From NCBI RefSeq assembly GCF_001552215.1, contig NZ_BCQT01000006.1:558001-622000 (forward strand): DNA of 64,000 nucleotides, read 5' to 3'. Positions within the stretch are counted from its first letter, which is position 1. Every line of letters begins with the position of its first letter. Under the pieces are notes generated by a model. It was given only the letters and a program-made list of their open reading frames with translations. It was not told where the DNA came from and ran no database searches. Of the stretch, positions 8,644 to 16,840 are shown piece after piece. Made by a program: the position numbers and the translations under genes. The stretch is from Actinomadura macra NBRC 14102. GTDB taxonomy: Bacteria > Actinomycetota > Actinomycetes > Streptosporangiales > Streptosporangiaceae.

Positions 8644-9663
8644 TCACTCGAGGTCACCGCGACTCGGGTTCGCCCAAGCCGGCCGGCGGCCTTCCAAGGT
8701 GACGTCGCCGTGCAGCCAGGGGCGGGCCCCGGCGTTGACGTCGGACGGGTATCCCGGCTCGAAGTCCACCGCCGCGTCCAGGCGGGCCACGGTGTCCGCC
8801 GGGAGGGCGACGTCGGAGGCGCCGAGGTTCTCCGTGAGCTGCCGGACGTCTCGCGCGCCGATGATCGGATGCACCGCGCGGGACCGGGCCATCGTCCAGG
8901 CGACCGCCACCTGTGACGCGGTCACTCCGAGGTCGGCGGCGACCTCCCGGACGGCGCGGGCCGCGCGCCGGTCGCGTGCTGTGAGGGTGCCGGGGTCGAC
9001 GCGGGTGTCGCCGGGTGGCCGGCCCTCCTCGAATTTGCCGGACAGGATCCCGGCGGAGAGGACCCCGAACGCGGCGACGCTCAGTCCGTACGCCTCGGCC
9101 ATGGGCAGCAGTTCGCGCTCGATGTCGCGTTTGAGGAGGCTGTAGCGGACCTGCACGCCGGCGAAGGGTGTCCAGTCGCGCCACTCCGCCAGGGTGTTCG
9201 CGCGGGACACGAGCCACGCGGGGAGGTTGGAGGCGCCGACGTAGAGGATCTTTCCGGCGCGGACGGCGTCGTCGAGTGCCCGCATGGTCTCTTCGATGGG
9301 GGTGTTCTCGTCCCAGGTGTGCACCCAGAACAGGTCGATGTAGTCGGTGCGGAGCCGCCGCAGGCTCGCCTCCAGCGAGAGGGTGAGGTTCTTGCGGTGG
9401 CTGCCGCCGGAGTTCGGGTCCTTGGCGTCGCGGGTCAGCGTGTACTTGGTGGACAGGACGAAGCCGTCGCGCCGGTCCTTGAGGATCTGGCCGAGCAGTT
9501 CCTCGCTGTCGCCGTAGGCGGAGGCGGTGTCGATCACGTTGCCGCCGGCGCCGGCGTAGGCGTCGACCATCGCGCGTGCCTCGTCCGGGCCGGTGAAGGT
9601 CATCGCGCCGAGGAACATCTGCGAGACCCGGAGCCCTGTCGGTCCGAGCAACCGGTACCGCAT
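8644..9663 (-). CDS. Aldo/keto reductase
   Basis: NAD(P)H-dependent cytoplasmic oxidoreductase of the aldo/keto reductase superfamily, likely acting on an aldehyde; the substrate is unknown. The 339-residue product has MRYRLLGPTGLRVSQMFLGA at the N-terminus, the catalytic Asp/Tyr pair in VIDTASAYGDSEELLG (about 45-58), the Lys of STKYTL and the His of DLFWVHTWDENTP, and the C-terminal NADP-binding segment HPIIGARDVRQLTENL. An ATG at 9663 has GGGAGG seven bases upstream; a GTG one codon earlier is possible. It is divergent from the MarR gene and lies between that regulator and tam, on the tam strand with a gap of about 70 bases after its stop. Confidence 0.9.
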   Translation of the reverse strand: MRYRLLGPTGLRVSQMFLGAMTFTGPDEARAMVDAYAGAGGNVIDTASAYGDSEELLGQILKDRRDGFVLSTKYTLTRDAKDPNSGGSHRKNLTLSLEASLRRLRTDYIDLFWVHTWDENTPIEETMRALDDAVRAGKILYVGASNLPAWLVSRANTLAEWRDWTPFAGVQVRYSLLKRDIERELLPMAEAYGLSVAAFGVLSAGILSGKFEEGRPPGDTRVDPGTLTARDRRAARAVREVAADLGVTASQVAVAWTMARSRAVHPIIGARDVRQLTENLGASDVALPADTVARLDAAVDFEPGYPSDVNAGARPWLHGDVTLEGRRPAWANPSRGDLE

Positions 9664-9826
9664 CACGCCACCTCCCGCGTGGACGGTCCAAAGGCGTCAG
9701 TATGGGGTGGCATGGTGAGGGAGAGGGATGGCATGCCGTGATTCTGACGCCGGGCGGGGGCCGGGAGGGAGGCCGGGCGGAGACCCTCCCTGGGAGGGCC
9801 ACCCTGGGCGACCACGATGGCGATCG

Positions 9827-9840
9827 TCTCGATATCAAGA
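9827..9840. promoter_or_regulatory. MarR-type palindrome before the marR gene
   Basis: TCTCGATATCAAGA matches the TCTTGA-N2-TCAAGA palindromes at tam with a single change. It lies 17 bases upstream of the MarR ATG, where it would mediate autorepression. A separate perfect hairpin, CCCTCCCTGGGAGGG, lies about 40 bases further upstream. Confidence 0.7.
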
Positions 9841-9856
9841 CAGGTAGGGTGTCGGC

Positions 9857-10354
9857 ATGGAGGATGAGGTCGACCGGCTGGTCGCGGCCTGGAACGCCGA
9901 GCGCCCCGACCTCGACGTGCGTCCGCTGCACGTCCTCAGCCGGGTTTCGCGGCTCGCGCGGCATCTGGACCGGGCCCGGCGGGCGGTGTTCGTCGCACAT
10001 GATCTGGAGTCGTGGGAGTTCGACGTCCTCACCGCGCTGCGCAGGGCGGGCGGCCCCTACCAGCTCAGCCCTGGACGGTTGTTGCGCGCGACGCTGGTGA
10101 CGTCCGGCACCATGACCAACCGCATCGACCGGCTGGCGGCGGCGGGTCTGGTCGAGCGGCATCCCGACCCGTTGGACAAGCGCGGGGTGCTCGTCCGGTT
10201 GACCGATGCGGGCCTGAAGCGGGTGGACGCGGCGTTCGCCGACCTGCTCGACCGAGAGCACGCGATCCTGGAGAGCCTCAGCCCTGCCGAGCGGGAGACT
10301 TTGGCGAACCTGCTGCGAACCCTCCTGGTCCCCTTCGATTCCACTCCCGCCTAG
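9857..10354 (+). CDS. tamR: MarR-family regulator, TamR-like
   Basis: The 165-residue winged-helix protein reads MEDEVDRLVAAWNAERPDLD then VRPLHVLSRVSRLARHLDRA, with an N-terminal helix as in HucR/TamR-type MarR proteins. Its recognition segment is TLVTSGTMTNRIDRLAAAGL (about 84-103) and its wing is RHPDPLDKRGVLVRLTD. In Streptomyces, TamR controls tam and aconitase-linked genes and responds to citrate and aconitates. The shared palindromes at tam and at this promoter support the same assignment here. Unlike the Streptomyces layout, an aldo/keto reductase gene lies between regulator and tam. MarR membership is certain; TamR identity is inference from sequence style and sites. Confidence 0.75.
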   Translation: MEDEVDRLVAAWNAERPDLDVRPLHVLSRVSRLARHLDRARRAVFVAHDLESWEFDVLTALRRAGGPYQLSPGRLLRATLVTSGTMTNRIDRLAAAGLVERHPDPLDKRGVLVRLTDAGLKRVDAAFADLLDREHAILESLSPAERETLANLLRTLLVPFDSTPA

Positions 10355-10383
10355 GTCTGTCCAACGCGCCTCAGCCGCGGCGT

Positions 10384-10428
10384 GAGCGCGCTACCTGAGC
10401 GGTGAGGCGAGCCCCTGGGCCGGGATTG
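10384..10428 (-). repeat. Dispersed intergenic repeat, copy A (inverted relative to copy B)
   Basis: Read on the minus strand, this segment contains CAATCCCGGCCC, GGGGCTCGCCTC and CCGCTCAGGTAGCGCGCTC. The same words occur in the same order on the plus strand at 40307-40432, and TGCAATCCCGGCCCCTG recurs at 60064-60080. It lies between convergent MarR and ABC-F genes and is probably a short intergenic repeat family that may form transcript hairpins. Confidence 0.55.
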
Positions 10429-10436
10429 AAATAAGT

Positions 10437-12209
10437 TCAGCCGACGTCTTCGGCGAGCATGAGCCATTCCTCTTCGACCTGGGCGGCCTCGGCCTGGATT
10501 TCCTTGAGGCGGCCGTCCAGTTCCTGGAGTTTGGCGTAGTCGGTGGCGTGTGCGGCGAGCCGTTCGTGGAGCTCGGCCTCCTGGCCGGCGAGTTTCTCCA
10601 GGCGGCGTTCGAGGCGGTCGAGTTCCTTGCGGGCCTTCCAGTCCTGGCCGCCCTTGGGCTTCGGCGCCGCTTCCGCCTGTTTCGCGGGCTTTGCGGGGCT
10701 CTCGGGGGGACGGGACGGGGCGGTGCCGGCGGCGCGGCGTTCCAGGTATTCGTCGATCCCGCCGGGGAGCAGGGACACGCGTCCGTCGCCGAGCAGCGCC
10801 ACCACGTGGTCGGTGATGCGCTCCAGGAAGTACCGGTCGTGGCTGACGACGACGAGCGTGCCGGGCCAGCCGTCGAGGAGGTCTTCGACTTCGGTGAGCG
10901 TCTCGATGTCGAGGTCGTTGGTGGGCTCGTCCAGGAGCAGGACGTTGGGTTCGCCCATGAGCAGCCGGAGGACCTGGAGGCGCCGCCGCTCGCCGCCGGA
11001 CAGGTCGCCGACGGGGGTCCACTGCCGGTCGCCGGGGAAGCCGAGCCGTTCCAGGAGTTGGCTCGCGGTCCATTCGCGTTTGCCGACGGTGATGCGGCGG
11101 CGGATCTCCTCCACCGACTCGAGAACGCGGCGGGAGGGGTCCAGTTCTTCGAGGTTCTGCGTTAGATGCGCGAGTTGGACGGTCTTGCCCTGTACGACCG
11201 TGCCGGCGACCGGGGCGACCGAGCCGTCCAGGAGCCGCAGGAGGGTGCTTTTGCCGCTGCCGTTGACGCCGACGAGGCCGACGCGGTCGCCGGGGCCGAG
11301 CCGCCAGGTCATCCTCTCGAAGAGGGAGCGGTCTCCCAGCCGGACGGTGACGTCTTCGAGGTCGTAGACGGTCTTGCCGAGGCGTGCCGTCGCGAACCGG
11401 GTGAGTTCGACCGCGTCGCGCAGGGGTGGTTCGTCGGCGATGAGGGCCTGCGCGGCGTCCACCCGGAATTTGGGCTTGGACGTGCGGGCCTGGGGGCCTC
11501 GGCGCAGCCACGCCAGTTCCTTGCGGAGCAGGTTCTGCCGTTTGGCCTCGGTCGCGGCGGCGATCCGGGACCGCTCGGCCTTGGCGAGGACGTAGGCGGA
11601 GTAGCCGCCCTCGTAGCGTTCGACGCGGCCGTCGACGACCTCCCAGGTCCGGTCGGTGATCTCGTCGAGGAACCAGCGGTCGTGGGTGACGACGAGCAGC
11701 GCGACCTTGCGGGTCTTGAGGTAGCGGGCGAGCCAGTCGATCGCCTCGATGTCGAGGTGGTTGGTGGGCTCGTCGAGGATCAGCAGGTCGGACTCGGGGA
11801 CGAGCAGCCGGGCCAGTGCGACGCGGCGGCGTTCGCCGCCGGACATCCCGGCGAGGGGCGCGTCCAGGTCGAGGCCGGAGAGCAGCCCGGCGAGGACGTC
11901 GCGGGCGCCGGTGTCGCCCGCCCACTCGTGTTCGGCGCGGTCGCCGAGCACGACGGAGCGGACGGTGGCGCCTTCGGGGAACTCGTCCCGCTGCGTCAGG
12001 AAGCCGAGCCGCAGCCCGCGGGCGTGGGTGACGCGCCCGCCGTCGGGCTCGGTCTGGCGCGCCAGGACGGACACGAGGGTGCTCTTACCGCCGCCGTTGC
12101 GGCCGACGACGCCCACGCGGTCGCCGTCGTCCAGGCCGAGGGAGATGGCGTCGAGGAGCGGCTGTGGCCCGTACGCCTTGGTGACGTTCTCAAGGTTGAT
12201 CAGATTCAC
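10437..12209 (-). CDS. ABC-F family ATPase (Uup/EttA-like ribosome-associated factor)
   Basis: The 590-residue product has two ABC domains and no membrane domain. Domain 1 has Walker A VGRNGGGKSTL (about 35-45), signature MSGGERRRVALARL and Walker B LLILDEPTNHLD. Domain 2 has Walker A VGVNGSGKSTL (about 320), signature LSGGERRRLQVLRL and VLLLDEPTNDLD. The linker between them is the ABC-F interaction region (RIAAATEAKRQN and LRRGPQARTSK). An Ala/Pro/Lys-rich spacer and a C-terminal coiled coil (DRLERRLEKLAGQEAELHER) match Uup. ABC-F proteins act on translating ribosomes, and some confer resistance to ribosome-targeting antibiotics; Uup-like members are housekeeping. GTG start at 12209. Confidence 0.92.
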   Translation of the reverse strand: MNLINLENVTKAYGPQPLLDAISLGLDDGDRVGVVGRNGGGKSTLVSVLARQTEPDGGRVTHARGLRLGFLTQRDEFPEGATVRSVVLGDRAEHEWAGDTGARDVLAGLLSGLDLDAPLAGMSGGERRRVALARLLVPESDLLILDEPTNHLDIEAIDWLARYLKTRKVALLVVTHDRWFLDEITDRTWEVVDGRVERYEGGYSAYVLAKAERSRIAAATEAKRQNLLRKELAWLRRGPQARTSKPKFRVDAAQALIADEPPLRDAVELTRFATARLGKTVYDLEDVTVRLGDRSLFERMTWRLGPGDRVGLVGVNGSGKSTLLRLLDGSVAPVAGTVVQGKTVQLAHLTQNLEELDPSRRVLESVEEIRRRITVGKREWTASQLLERLGFPGDRQWTPVGDLSGGERRRLQVLRLLMGEPNVLLLDEPTNDLDIETLTEVEDLLDGWPGTLVVVSHDRYFLERITDHVVALLGDGRVSLLPGGIDEYLERRAAGTAPSRPPESPAKPAKQAEAAPKPKGGQDWKARKELDRLERRLEKLAGQEAELHERLAAHATDYAKLQELDGRLKEIQAEAAQVEEEWLMLAEDVG

Positions 12210-12262
12210 GACGCCTCAAGCCTATTGCCCTTCGCGAACCGGTCGTGCGGGCGGCCGGGCGG

Positions 12263-12499
12263 TCAGGGCGCGGGCGGCCCGGCCGGGCCCGGGGGCTGGC
12301 CTTGGCCCGGCGGCTGCTCGTGGCCGGGGGGCGGGCCGTACCCGGGCGGCGGGTAGGGGCCGTAGCCTGGCGCGCTGCCGGGGGTCTGGCGTTTCCGGCT
12401 GAACATCACGGCGATGGCGACGACCACGACGATCCCCACGAGGACGAGGAGCACGACGAGCAGGAGCAGGATCTCTAGTAGTCCGAAGCTGGTCGCCAT
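12263..12499 (-). CDS. Small single-pass membrane protein with Pro/Gly-rich tail
   Basis: The 78-residue product has a short polar N-terminus (MATSFG), one strongly hydrophobic segment at about residues 7-33 (LLEILLLLVVLLVLVGIVVV), a basic stop-transfer FSRKRQ, then a tail of repeated Pro-Gly and Tyr-Gly-Pro units. A cytoplasmic tail would follow the positive-inside rule. No family is recognised. It lies about 50 bases upstream of the ABC-F gene on the same strand and downstream of another small membrane-protein gene. Confidence 0.6.
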   Translation of the reverse strand: MATSFGLLEILLLLVVLLVLVGIVVVVAIAVMFSRKRQTPGSAPGYGPYPPPGYGPPPGHEQPPGQGQPPGPAGPPAP

Positions 12500-12566
12500 G
12501 GATGGCCTCGCAGAGTTCGCAGGGGTTTCGGGGCGCTCGGGCTCGGGACGGCGGGGTCGCCGGGGT

Positions 12567-12731
12567 TCAGCCCTCGTGCCGCGACATCAGGCTAGTGCCC
12601 TGCGAGTGCCCTTCGGCGGACGAACCGGGCGCGTCCCTGCGGATGGCGCGGTCGTGGCGCACGGTCAGGGCGGCCAACGCGACCAGCATGGCGATGGCCA
12701 GGAGGCCCAGCAGCCCGGACAGATACGTCAT
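12567..12731 (-). CDS. Small membrane protein, 54 residues
   Basis: The product begins MTYLSGLLGLLAIAMLVALA, a single membrane-spanning segment followed by a basic, polar tail (VRHDRAIRRDAPG). The ATG at 12731 is preceded by GGTGGAGAG; a longer frame starting ten codons upstream lacks such a site. Function is unknown. It lies between ispE and the 78-residue membrane protein on the same strand. Confidence 0.5.
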   Translation of the reverse strand: MTYLSGLLGLLAIAMLVALAALTVRHDRAIRRDAPGSSAEGHSQGTSLMSRHEG

Positions 12732-12826
12732 CTCTCCACCTCGTCGTGGAATCGGCGTCACCGATACAGACGTCCGGCGGGCGGCCGAGGTTCGCTTGTG
12801 TGACCAGAGCAGCTAGTGCGCCTCAG

Positions 12827-13756
12827 TCACACTACTGTGGCCCCTGGGACAGGCCCGGAGGCCCGGACGATCGAGTCGGCGACGCCCGCGCCGGCGAGGT
12901 CGGCGGCCAGGTCGGCGGCGTGCTCGTCGTTCGAGGCGAGGAACGCGCAGGTGGGGCCGGAGCCGGAGACGATCGCGCCGATCGCGCCGAGGTCCCGTCC
13001 GGCGGCGAGCGTCCGGCGCAGGGACGGGCGGAGGGTGAGCGCGGCGGGTTGGAGATCGTTCACCAGGGCGGCGCCGAGGTTCTTGGCGTCACCGGTGGCG
13101 AGGGACGCCATCAGGTCCTCCGAGACCTGGGGCCGGTCGCCCGGGCGGTTGTCGGCGGCGCGGATCCGGTCGCACTCGGCGTAGACGGCGGGGGTCGACA
13201 GGCCGCCGTCGGCGGTCGCGAACACCCAGTGGAAGACGCCGCGGGCGAGTGCGGGGGTGAGCCGCTCGCCCCGTCCGACCCCGATCGCGGTGCCGCCGAG
13301 CAGCGCGAACGGCACGTCGCTGCCGAGGTCGGCGGCGAGCTCCAGCAGGTCGTCGCGGGTCAGGACGGGCTCGTCGCGGTCGTCCCAGAGCCGGGCGCAG
13401 GCGACGATCGCGGCGGCGGCGTCGGCGCTGCCGCCCGCCATGCCGCCCGCGACGGGGATGGCCTTGCGGATGCGCAGCGCCACCGCGGGTTCGACGCCGA
13501 GCCGGGCCGCGACGAGCAGCGCCGCCCGGGCCGCGAGGTTGTCCGCGCCGGTGGGGACGCCGTCGACCGCCACCCGCGAGTAGGGGGCGGTCTCGACGGT
13601 CACCTCCAGCCGCCCGGCGGGTGTCGCCGTGACCTCGTCGAAGAGGGACACGGCGTGGAACACGCTGACGAGGTCGTGGTAGCCGTCGTCGCGGATCGGC
13701 CCCACGCCGAGTTGGAGGTTGACCTTCGCGGGGACGCGTACGCTCACTGCGGTCAC
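12827..13756 (-). CDS. ispE: 4-(cytidine 5'-diphospho)-2-C-methyl-D-erythritol kinase
   Basis: GHMP kinase of the non-mevalonate (MEP) isoprenoid pathway. The 309-residue product begins MTAVSVRVPAKVNLQLGVGP, with the catalytic Lys of PAKVNL, and has DDGYHDLVSVFHAVSL, the ATP-binding GHMP motif IPVAGGMAGGSADAAAA (about 95-111), DVPFALLGGTAIGVGRGE, and GSGPTCAFL near the C-terminus. The GTG at 13756 is chosen; another GTG three codons downstream is possible. It is downstream of rsmA and the GH26-like gene; rsmA-ispE is a conserved actinobacterial pairing. Confidence 0.94.
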   Translation of the reverse strand: MTAVSVRVPAKVNLQLGVGPIRDDGYHDLVSVFHAVSLFDEVTATPAGRLEVTVETAPYSRVAVDGVPTGADNLAARAALLVAARLGVEPAVALRIRKAIPVAGGMAGGSADAAAAIVACARLWDDRDEPVLTRDDLLELAADLGSDVPFALLGGTAIGVGRGERLTPALARGVFHWVFATADGGLSTPAVYAECDRIRAADNRPGDRPQVSEDLMASLATGDAKNLGAALVNDLQPAALTLRPSLRRTLAAGRDLGAIGAIVSGSGPTCAFLASNDEHAADLAADLAGAGVADSIVRASGPVPGATVV

Positions 13757-13803
13757 GCCACCGAAGCGTACGGGACGCGGCGAGCCCGCACGCCCGCACG
13801 CGA

Positions 13804-14949
13804 TCAGTCGCTGGTCACCGGGAGGTTGCGGGGGTTGAAGTAGGGGGTGGTCGCGATCTCGCGGAGGGCGGACACGGCGCGTTTGTCGCCGGTGACGGAG
13901 AAGGCGCGGCGTTTGTCGCGGGGGTCGTCGGCCTGCTCGTCGGAGTCGAAGTAGACGACGGCCTTGATCTGCGGGTCCTGGAGGGTCTTGGCGGCCGCGC
14001 GGAGCCATTCGGCGCGGCGTTCCCCATAGGACTGGGGGACGCCGAACTCGGCGATCATGATCGGTTTGGCGCGGCCCCGGGCCCATTCCATGAACAGCTT
14101 CACGGCTTCGGACAGGTCGCGGTAGTCGTAGTCGCCGCCGGGCTGGGCGTCGGCGCAGATCCAGTCGACCTCGCCGTCGCCCGGGTAGAAGGACCCGGCG
14201 TTACCCGAGCCGAAGCCGCGGGCGGACGGGCACCAGACCCAGGCGACGTTGTCCACCTTCTCCTGCTTGAAGATCGTGCGCAGGTGTTTCCAGGCGGCGA
14301 TGAAGTCGGCGGCGGAGTGGACGCGCGGCAGCGCGCTCTTTTTGTCCATGTCGCGCGACCAGCGGAGGAAGACCGGTTTGCCGGTGGCCTTGATCGCGCG
14401 GGCGCGGTCCCGGATCAGCTCGTCGTGGGTGCCCTGGACGATCTCCTTGGTGTCGGCGCTCCCCCAGGTCAGCAGCAGGTAGCGGTTGCCGCTGAGGACG
14501 GAGGTGTCCAGGTCGCCGGGGAAGGGTGCCTTCCAGCTCGCGTAGTTCTGGACGATGTCGAGTTGCCGTCCGAGCTGGCGTTCGAACCCGACGACGGGCG
14601 CCATGCCGGGTTTGCCGGCGTCCTTGCCGGTCGGTTTGGCGGACGGCCCACCCGACCCGGACGGTGATCCCGATGGTGATCCGGAGGGGGTGTCCGATGC
14701 CGTCGTCGGGGAGGACGTGGAGGGGGATGTGCGTTTGCCACGGACCTCGGGGGGGACCCAGGCACCGAAGTAGGCGCCCTTCGTCGGTGGTGTCGGGGCG
14801 ACGCCGGCCCGTGCGGTCGTGGTGATCTTCGGTGCCGCGCCCGCCCCGCTACCGCACCCCGCCGCGGTCAGCGCGGCCAGCGCCGCTATCACGATCGGCG
14901 CCCCCGCGGGCACCCCCGCCCGCGCCGTCCGCGAACGCGCCTTCACCAT
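13804..14949 (-). CDS. Lipoprotein with GH26-like glycoside hydrolase domain
   Basis: The 381-residue product has a lipoprotein signal peptide ([17 protein letters not shown], predicted acylated Cys near residue 33), a Ser/Pro/Gly-rich linker (about 75-120), and a TIM-barrel-like domain resembling GH26 beta-mannanases: [45 protein letters not shown] and the nucleophile-like [12 protein letters not shown]. The usual acid/base segment (H-E-M-N) here reads SRDMD, so the Glu is an Asp. The ATG at 14949 follows GGAGGGCG and lies inside the out-of-frame 3' end of rsmA (101-base overlap). It probably acts at the outer face of the membrane; its substrate is unknown. Confidence 0.72.
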   Translation of the reverse strand: MVKARSRTARAGVPAGAPIVIAALAALTAAGCGSGAGAAPKITTTARAGVAPTPPTKGAYFGAWVPPEVRGKRTSPSTSSPTTASDTPSGSPSGSPSGSGGPSAKPTGKDAGKPGMAPVVGFERQLGRQLDIVQNYASWKAPFPGDLDTSVLSGNRYLLLTWGSADTKEIVQGTHDELIRDRARAIKATGKPVFLRWSRDMDKKSALPRVHSAADFIAAWKHLRTIFKQEKVDNVAWVWCPSARGFGSGNAGSFYPGDGEVDWICADAQPGGDYDYRDLSEAVKLFMEWARGRAKPIMIAEFGVPQSYGERRAEWLRAAAKTLQDPQIKAVVYFDSDEQADDPRDKRRAFSVTGDKRAVSALREIATTPYFNPRNLPVTSD

Positions 14950-15868
14950 CGCCCTCCGCCTCTTCCGGATCTGTCGTGCCCCCGGGTCCGGCCGCAGGGG
15001 GATTATGGGCACCGCCCAAAGGACCATACTCGGCAATACGGGCGAAGGAGGCCACGTCCAGCGCTTCGCCCCGAGCTTGTGGATCAACGTCGGCGGCGCG
15101 CAGCGCCCGCTCGGCGTCCGCGGCCGAACCGGCCCAGCCCGCGAGGGCCGCCCGCAGCGTCTTGCGGCGCTGCGCGAAGGCGGCGTCGATCACCGCGAAC
15201 ACCCGTTCCCGGGTCGCCGTGGTGGACGGCGGGTCGCGGCGGGTGAACGCCACCAGCCCGGAGTCGACGTTCGGGGCGGGCCAGAACACCGCGCGGCCCA
15301 CCGGCCCCGCACGGCGGGCCTCCCCGTACCACGCGATCTTCACCGACGGCACCCCGTAGATCTTGGAGCCGGGCGGGGCGACCATCCGGTCGGCGACCTC
15401 GGCCTGGACCATGACGAGGGCGCGCCGCAGCGAGGGCTGCGTGGCCAGCAGGTGGAGGACGACGGGGACGGCGACGTTGTAGGGGAGGTTCGCGACCAGC
15501 GCGGTCGGCTCCGGGCCCGGCACTGTTGTGACCTTCATCGCATCGGCGTGGACGACCTCCAGCCGCCCGGCGAGTTCCGGTTCCCGTGCCGCGGCCGTGG
15601 CGGGCAGTTCGGCGGCGAGCGCCGGGTCGATCTCCACCGCCACGACGCGCCGCGCCGCCGGCAGCAGCGCCAGCGTCAGCGACCCGAGCCCGGGCCCGAC
15701 CTCCAGGACGACGTCGTCCGGCCGCAGGTCAGCCGCCCGGACGATCCGCCGGACGGTGTTCGCGTCGATGACGAAGTTCTGCCCGAGCGTCTTGGTCGGC
15801 CTGATGCCCAAACGTCCGGCCAACGCCCGGACGTCCGCCGGCCCGAGCAACCCCTGTTTTTCCCCCAC
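14849..15868 (-). CDS. rsmA: 16S rRNA (adenine1518/1519-N6)-dimethyltransferase, with C-terminal extension
   Basis: KsgA/RsmA dimethylates two adjacent adenosines near the 16S 3' end during small-subunit maturation. The 339-residue product has the RNA-binding start [21 protein letters not shown] motif [14 protein letters not shown] (about 56-69), [11 protein letters not shown], and catalytic [10 protein letters not shown] (about 125). The typical end lies near FARIAEY at about residue 285; the last 50 or so residues are a Gly/Asp/Glu/Arg-rich extension that overlaps the next gene's signal peptide region in another frame. It is 18 bases downstream of rpfB. Confidence 0.94.
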   Translation of the reverse strand: MGEKQGLLGPADVRALAGRLGIRPTKTLGQNFVIDANTVRRIVRAADLRPDDVVLEVGPGLGSLTLALLPAARRVVAVEIDPALAAELPATAAAREPELAGRLEVVHADAMKVTTVPGPEPTALVANLPYNVAVPVVLHLLATQPSLRRALVMVQAEVADRMVAPPGSKIYGVPSVKIAWYGEARRAGPVGRAVFWPAPNVDSGLVAFTRRDPPSTTATRERVFAVIDAAFAQRRKTLRAALAGWAGSAADAERALRAADVDPQARGEALDVASFARIAEYGPLGGAHNPPAAGPGGTTDPEEAEGDGEGAFADGAGGGARGGADRDSGAGRADRGGVR

Positions 15869-15886
15869 GTCCCCAGTGTCTCAAAC

Positions 15887-16696
15887 CTAGGAGAACAAAA
15901 AACGTCCACAGTTCGGCCATTGGCCTTGCCAGCGCCCGTTCACCCTGTTGTAGAGCATCTGCGCCCGGTAGGTCTGCTCGCCGGCGCTGGCGTCGGACGG
16001 TTTGCCCGATCCGCCGACCGACGCCCAGGACGCCATCGAGAACTGGTACAGCCCGTAGTAGCCGGCCGGGTTCACGGCCTTGGGGTTGTTGTTGGACTCG
16101 CATTTGGCGAGGCCGGCCCAGTTCAGCCGTGCGGCGCTGCCGCCGCCGGCCGACTGCGGGCCGACGGCGAGGATCCGCGCGACGGGCTTGCGCTTGACCT
16201 TCTGCGAGATGACCAGCTTGACCTTCTTGCCCTTGCGGCGGACGTAGGCGGTCTGTACGACCTTCAGCCCCGGCTTGCCCTTGCGGAGCTCCTTCTCGCT
16301 GAAGGGCGGCACCGATGAGCTCTTCTTGCGGATCGTCGGCGCGGGCACCGCGACGACCTTGGTCACCGGCGCCGTCAGCAGCCGCACCACCTTGATCATT
16401 TTTCCGGCGGGGCGTTCGCGCGGCGGGGCGACCAGGTCGTGCGGGCCGAGCGGGATCTTCGCCTGGTCGAGGACCTGCTGGACGGTCGTCCCCGTCGTCA
16501 TCGTCTCGGTCTTCTTCTTGTCGACCACGATGACGATCTTGCGTGGTGCGGGGGCGCTCGTCCGGGGCGCGTCCGCGACGGGCGCGGCCTTGCCCGGGTC
16601 GCCGGATCCGCCGCCGCCCCCGCCACCGCAGGCCGCGGCGAGCAGCGCGGTCACGAACAGGACGGGGATCGCAGGGGTCGTGGGGGTTCGACGCAC
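15887..16696 (-). CDS. rpfB: RpfB-like resuscitation-promoting factor (lipoprotein)
   Basis: A peptidoglycan-cleaving enzyme promoting regrowth or spore germination. The 269-residue product has a lipoprotein signal ending LFVTALLAAACGGG, one DUF348 domain (KIVIVVDKKKTETMTTGTTV, about 52-95), a G5 domain (about 120-185, KGKPGLKVVQTAYVRRKGKK) and a C-terminal transglycosylase-like Rpf domain: NWAGLAKCESNNNPKAVNPA, GYYGLYQFSMASWASVGG and QWPNCGRF. The Glu in AKCESNNN is the expected catalytic acid. Mycobacterial RpfB carries three DUF348 repeats; this one is shorter. The GTG at 16696 has GGAGGAAC upstream. The tatD-rpfB-rsmA-ispE order matches M. tuberculosis. Confidence 0.93.
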   Translation of the reverse strand: MRRTPTTPAIPVLFVTALLAAACGGGGGGGSGDPGKAAPVADAPRTSAPAPRKIVIVVDKKKTETMTTGTTVQQVLDQAKIPLGPHDLVAPPRERPAGKMIKVVRLLTAPVTKVVAVPAPTIRKKSSSVPPFSEKELRKGKPGLKVVQTAYVRRKGKKVKLVISQKVKRKPVARILAVGPQSAGGGSAARLNWAGLAKCESNNNPKAVNPAGYYGLYQFSMASWASVGGSGKPSDASAGEQTYRAQMLYNRVNGRWQGQWPNCGRFLFS

Positions 16697-16840
16697 CGTG
16701 TTCCTCCAAGGCCGGCCGGGCTGGGGGGGTCCCCGTCTCACCGCGCCAGAGAGTAGGCCAGCCGCCGGCCCTTCGCCACCTCAACGCCCCCAAAGGTCAC
16801 TTCAGGGGTGAAACATCCGGCTTCACGGCACGCCCGAATG

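Noticed and set aside
16697..16840. Possible c-di-AMP (ydaO) riboswitch before rpfB, as found before some actinobacterial rpf genes
   Set aside because: The 144-base gap between tatD and rpfB does not show the conserved ydaO core or its pseudoknot arms by eye, and it is probably internal to an operon.
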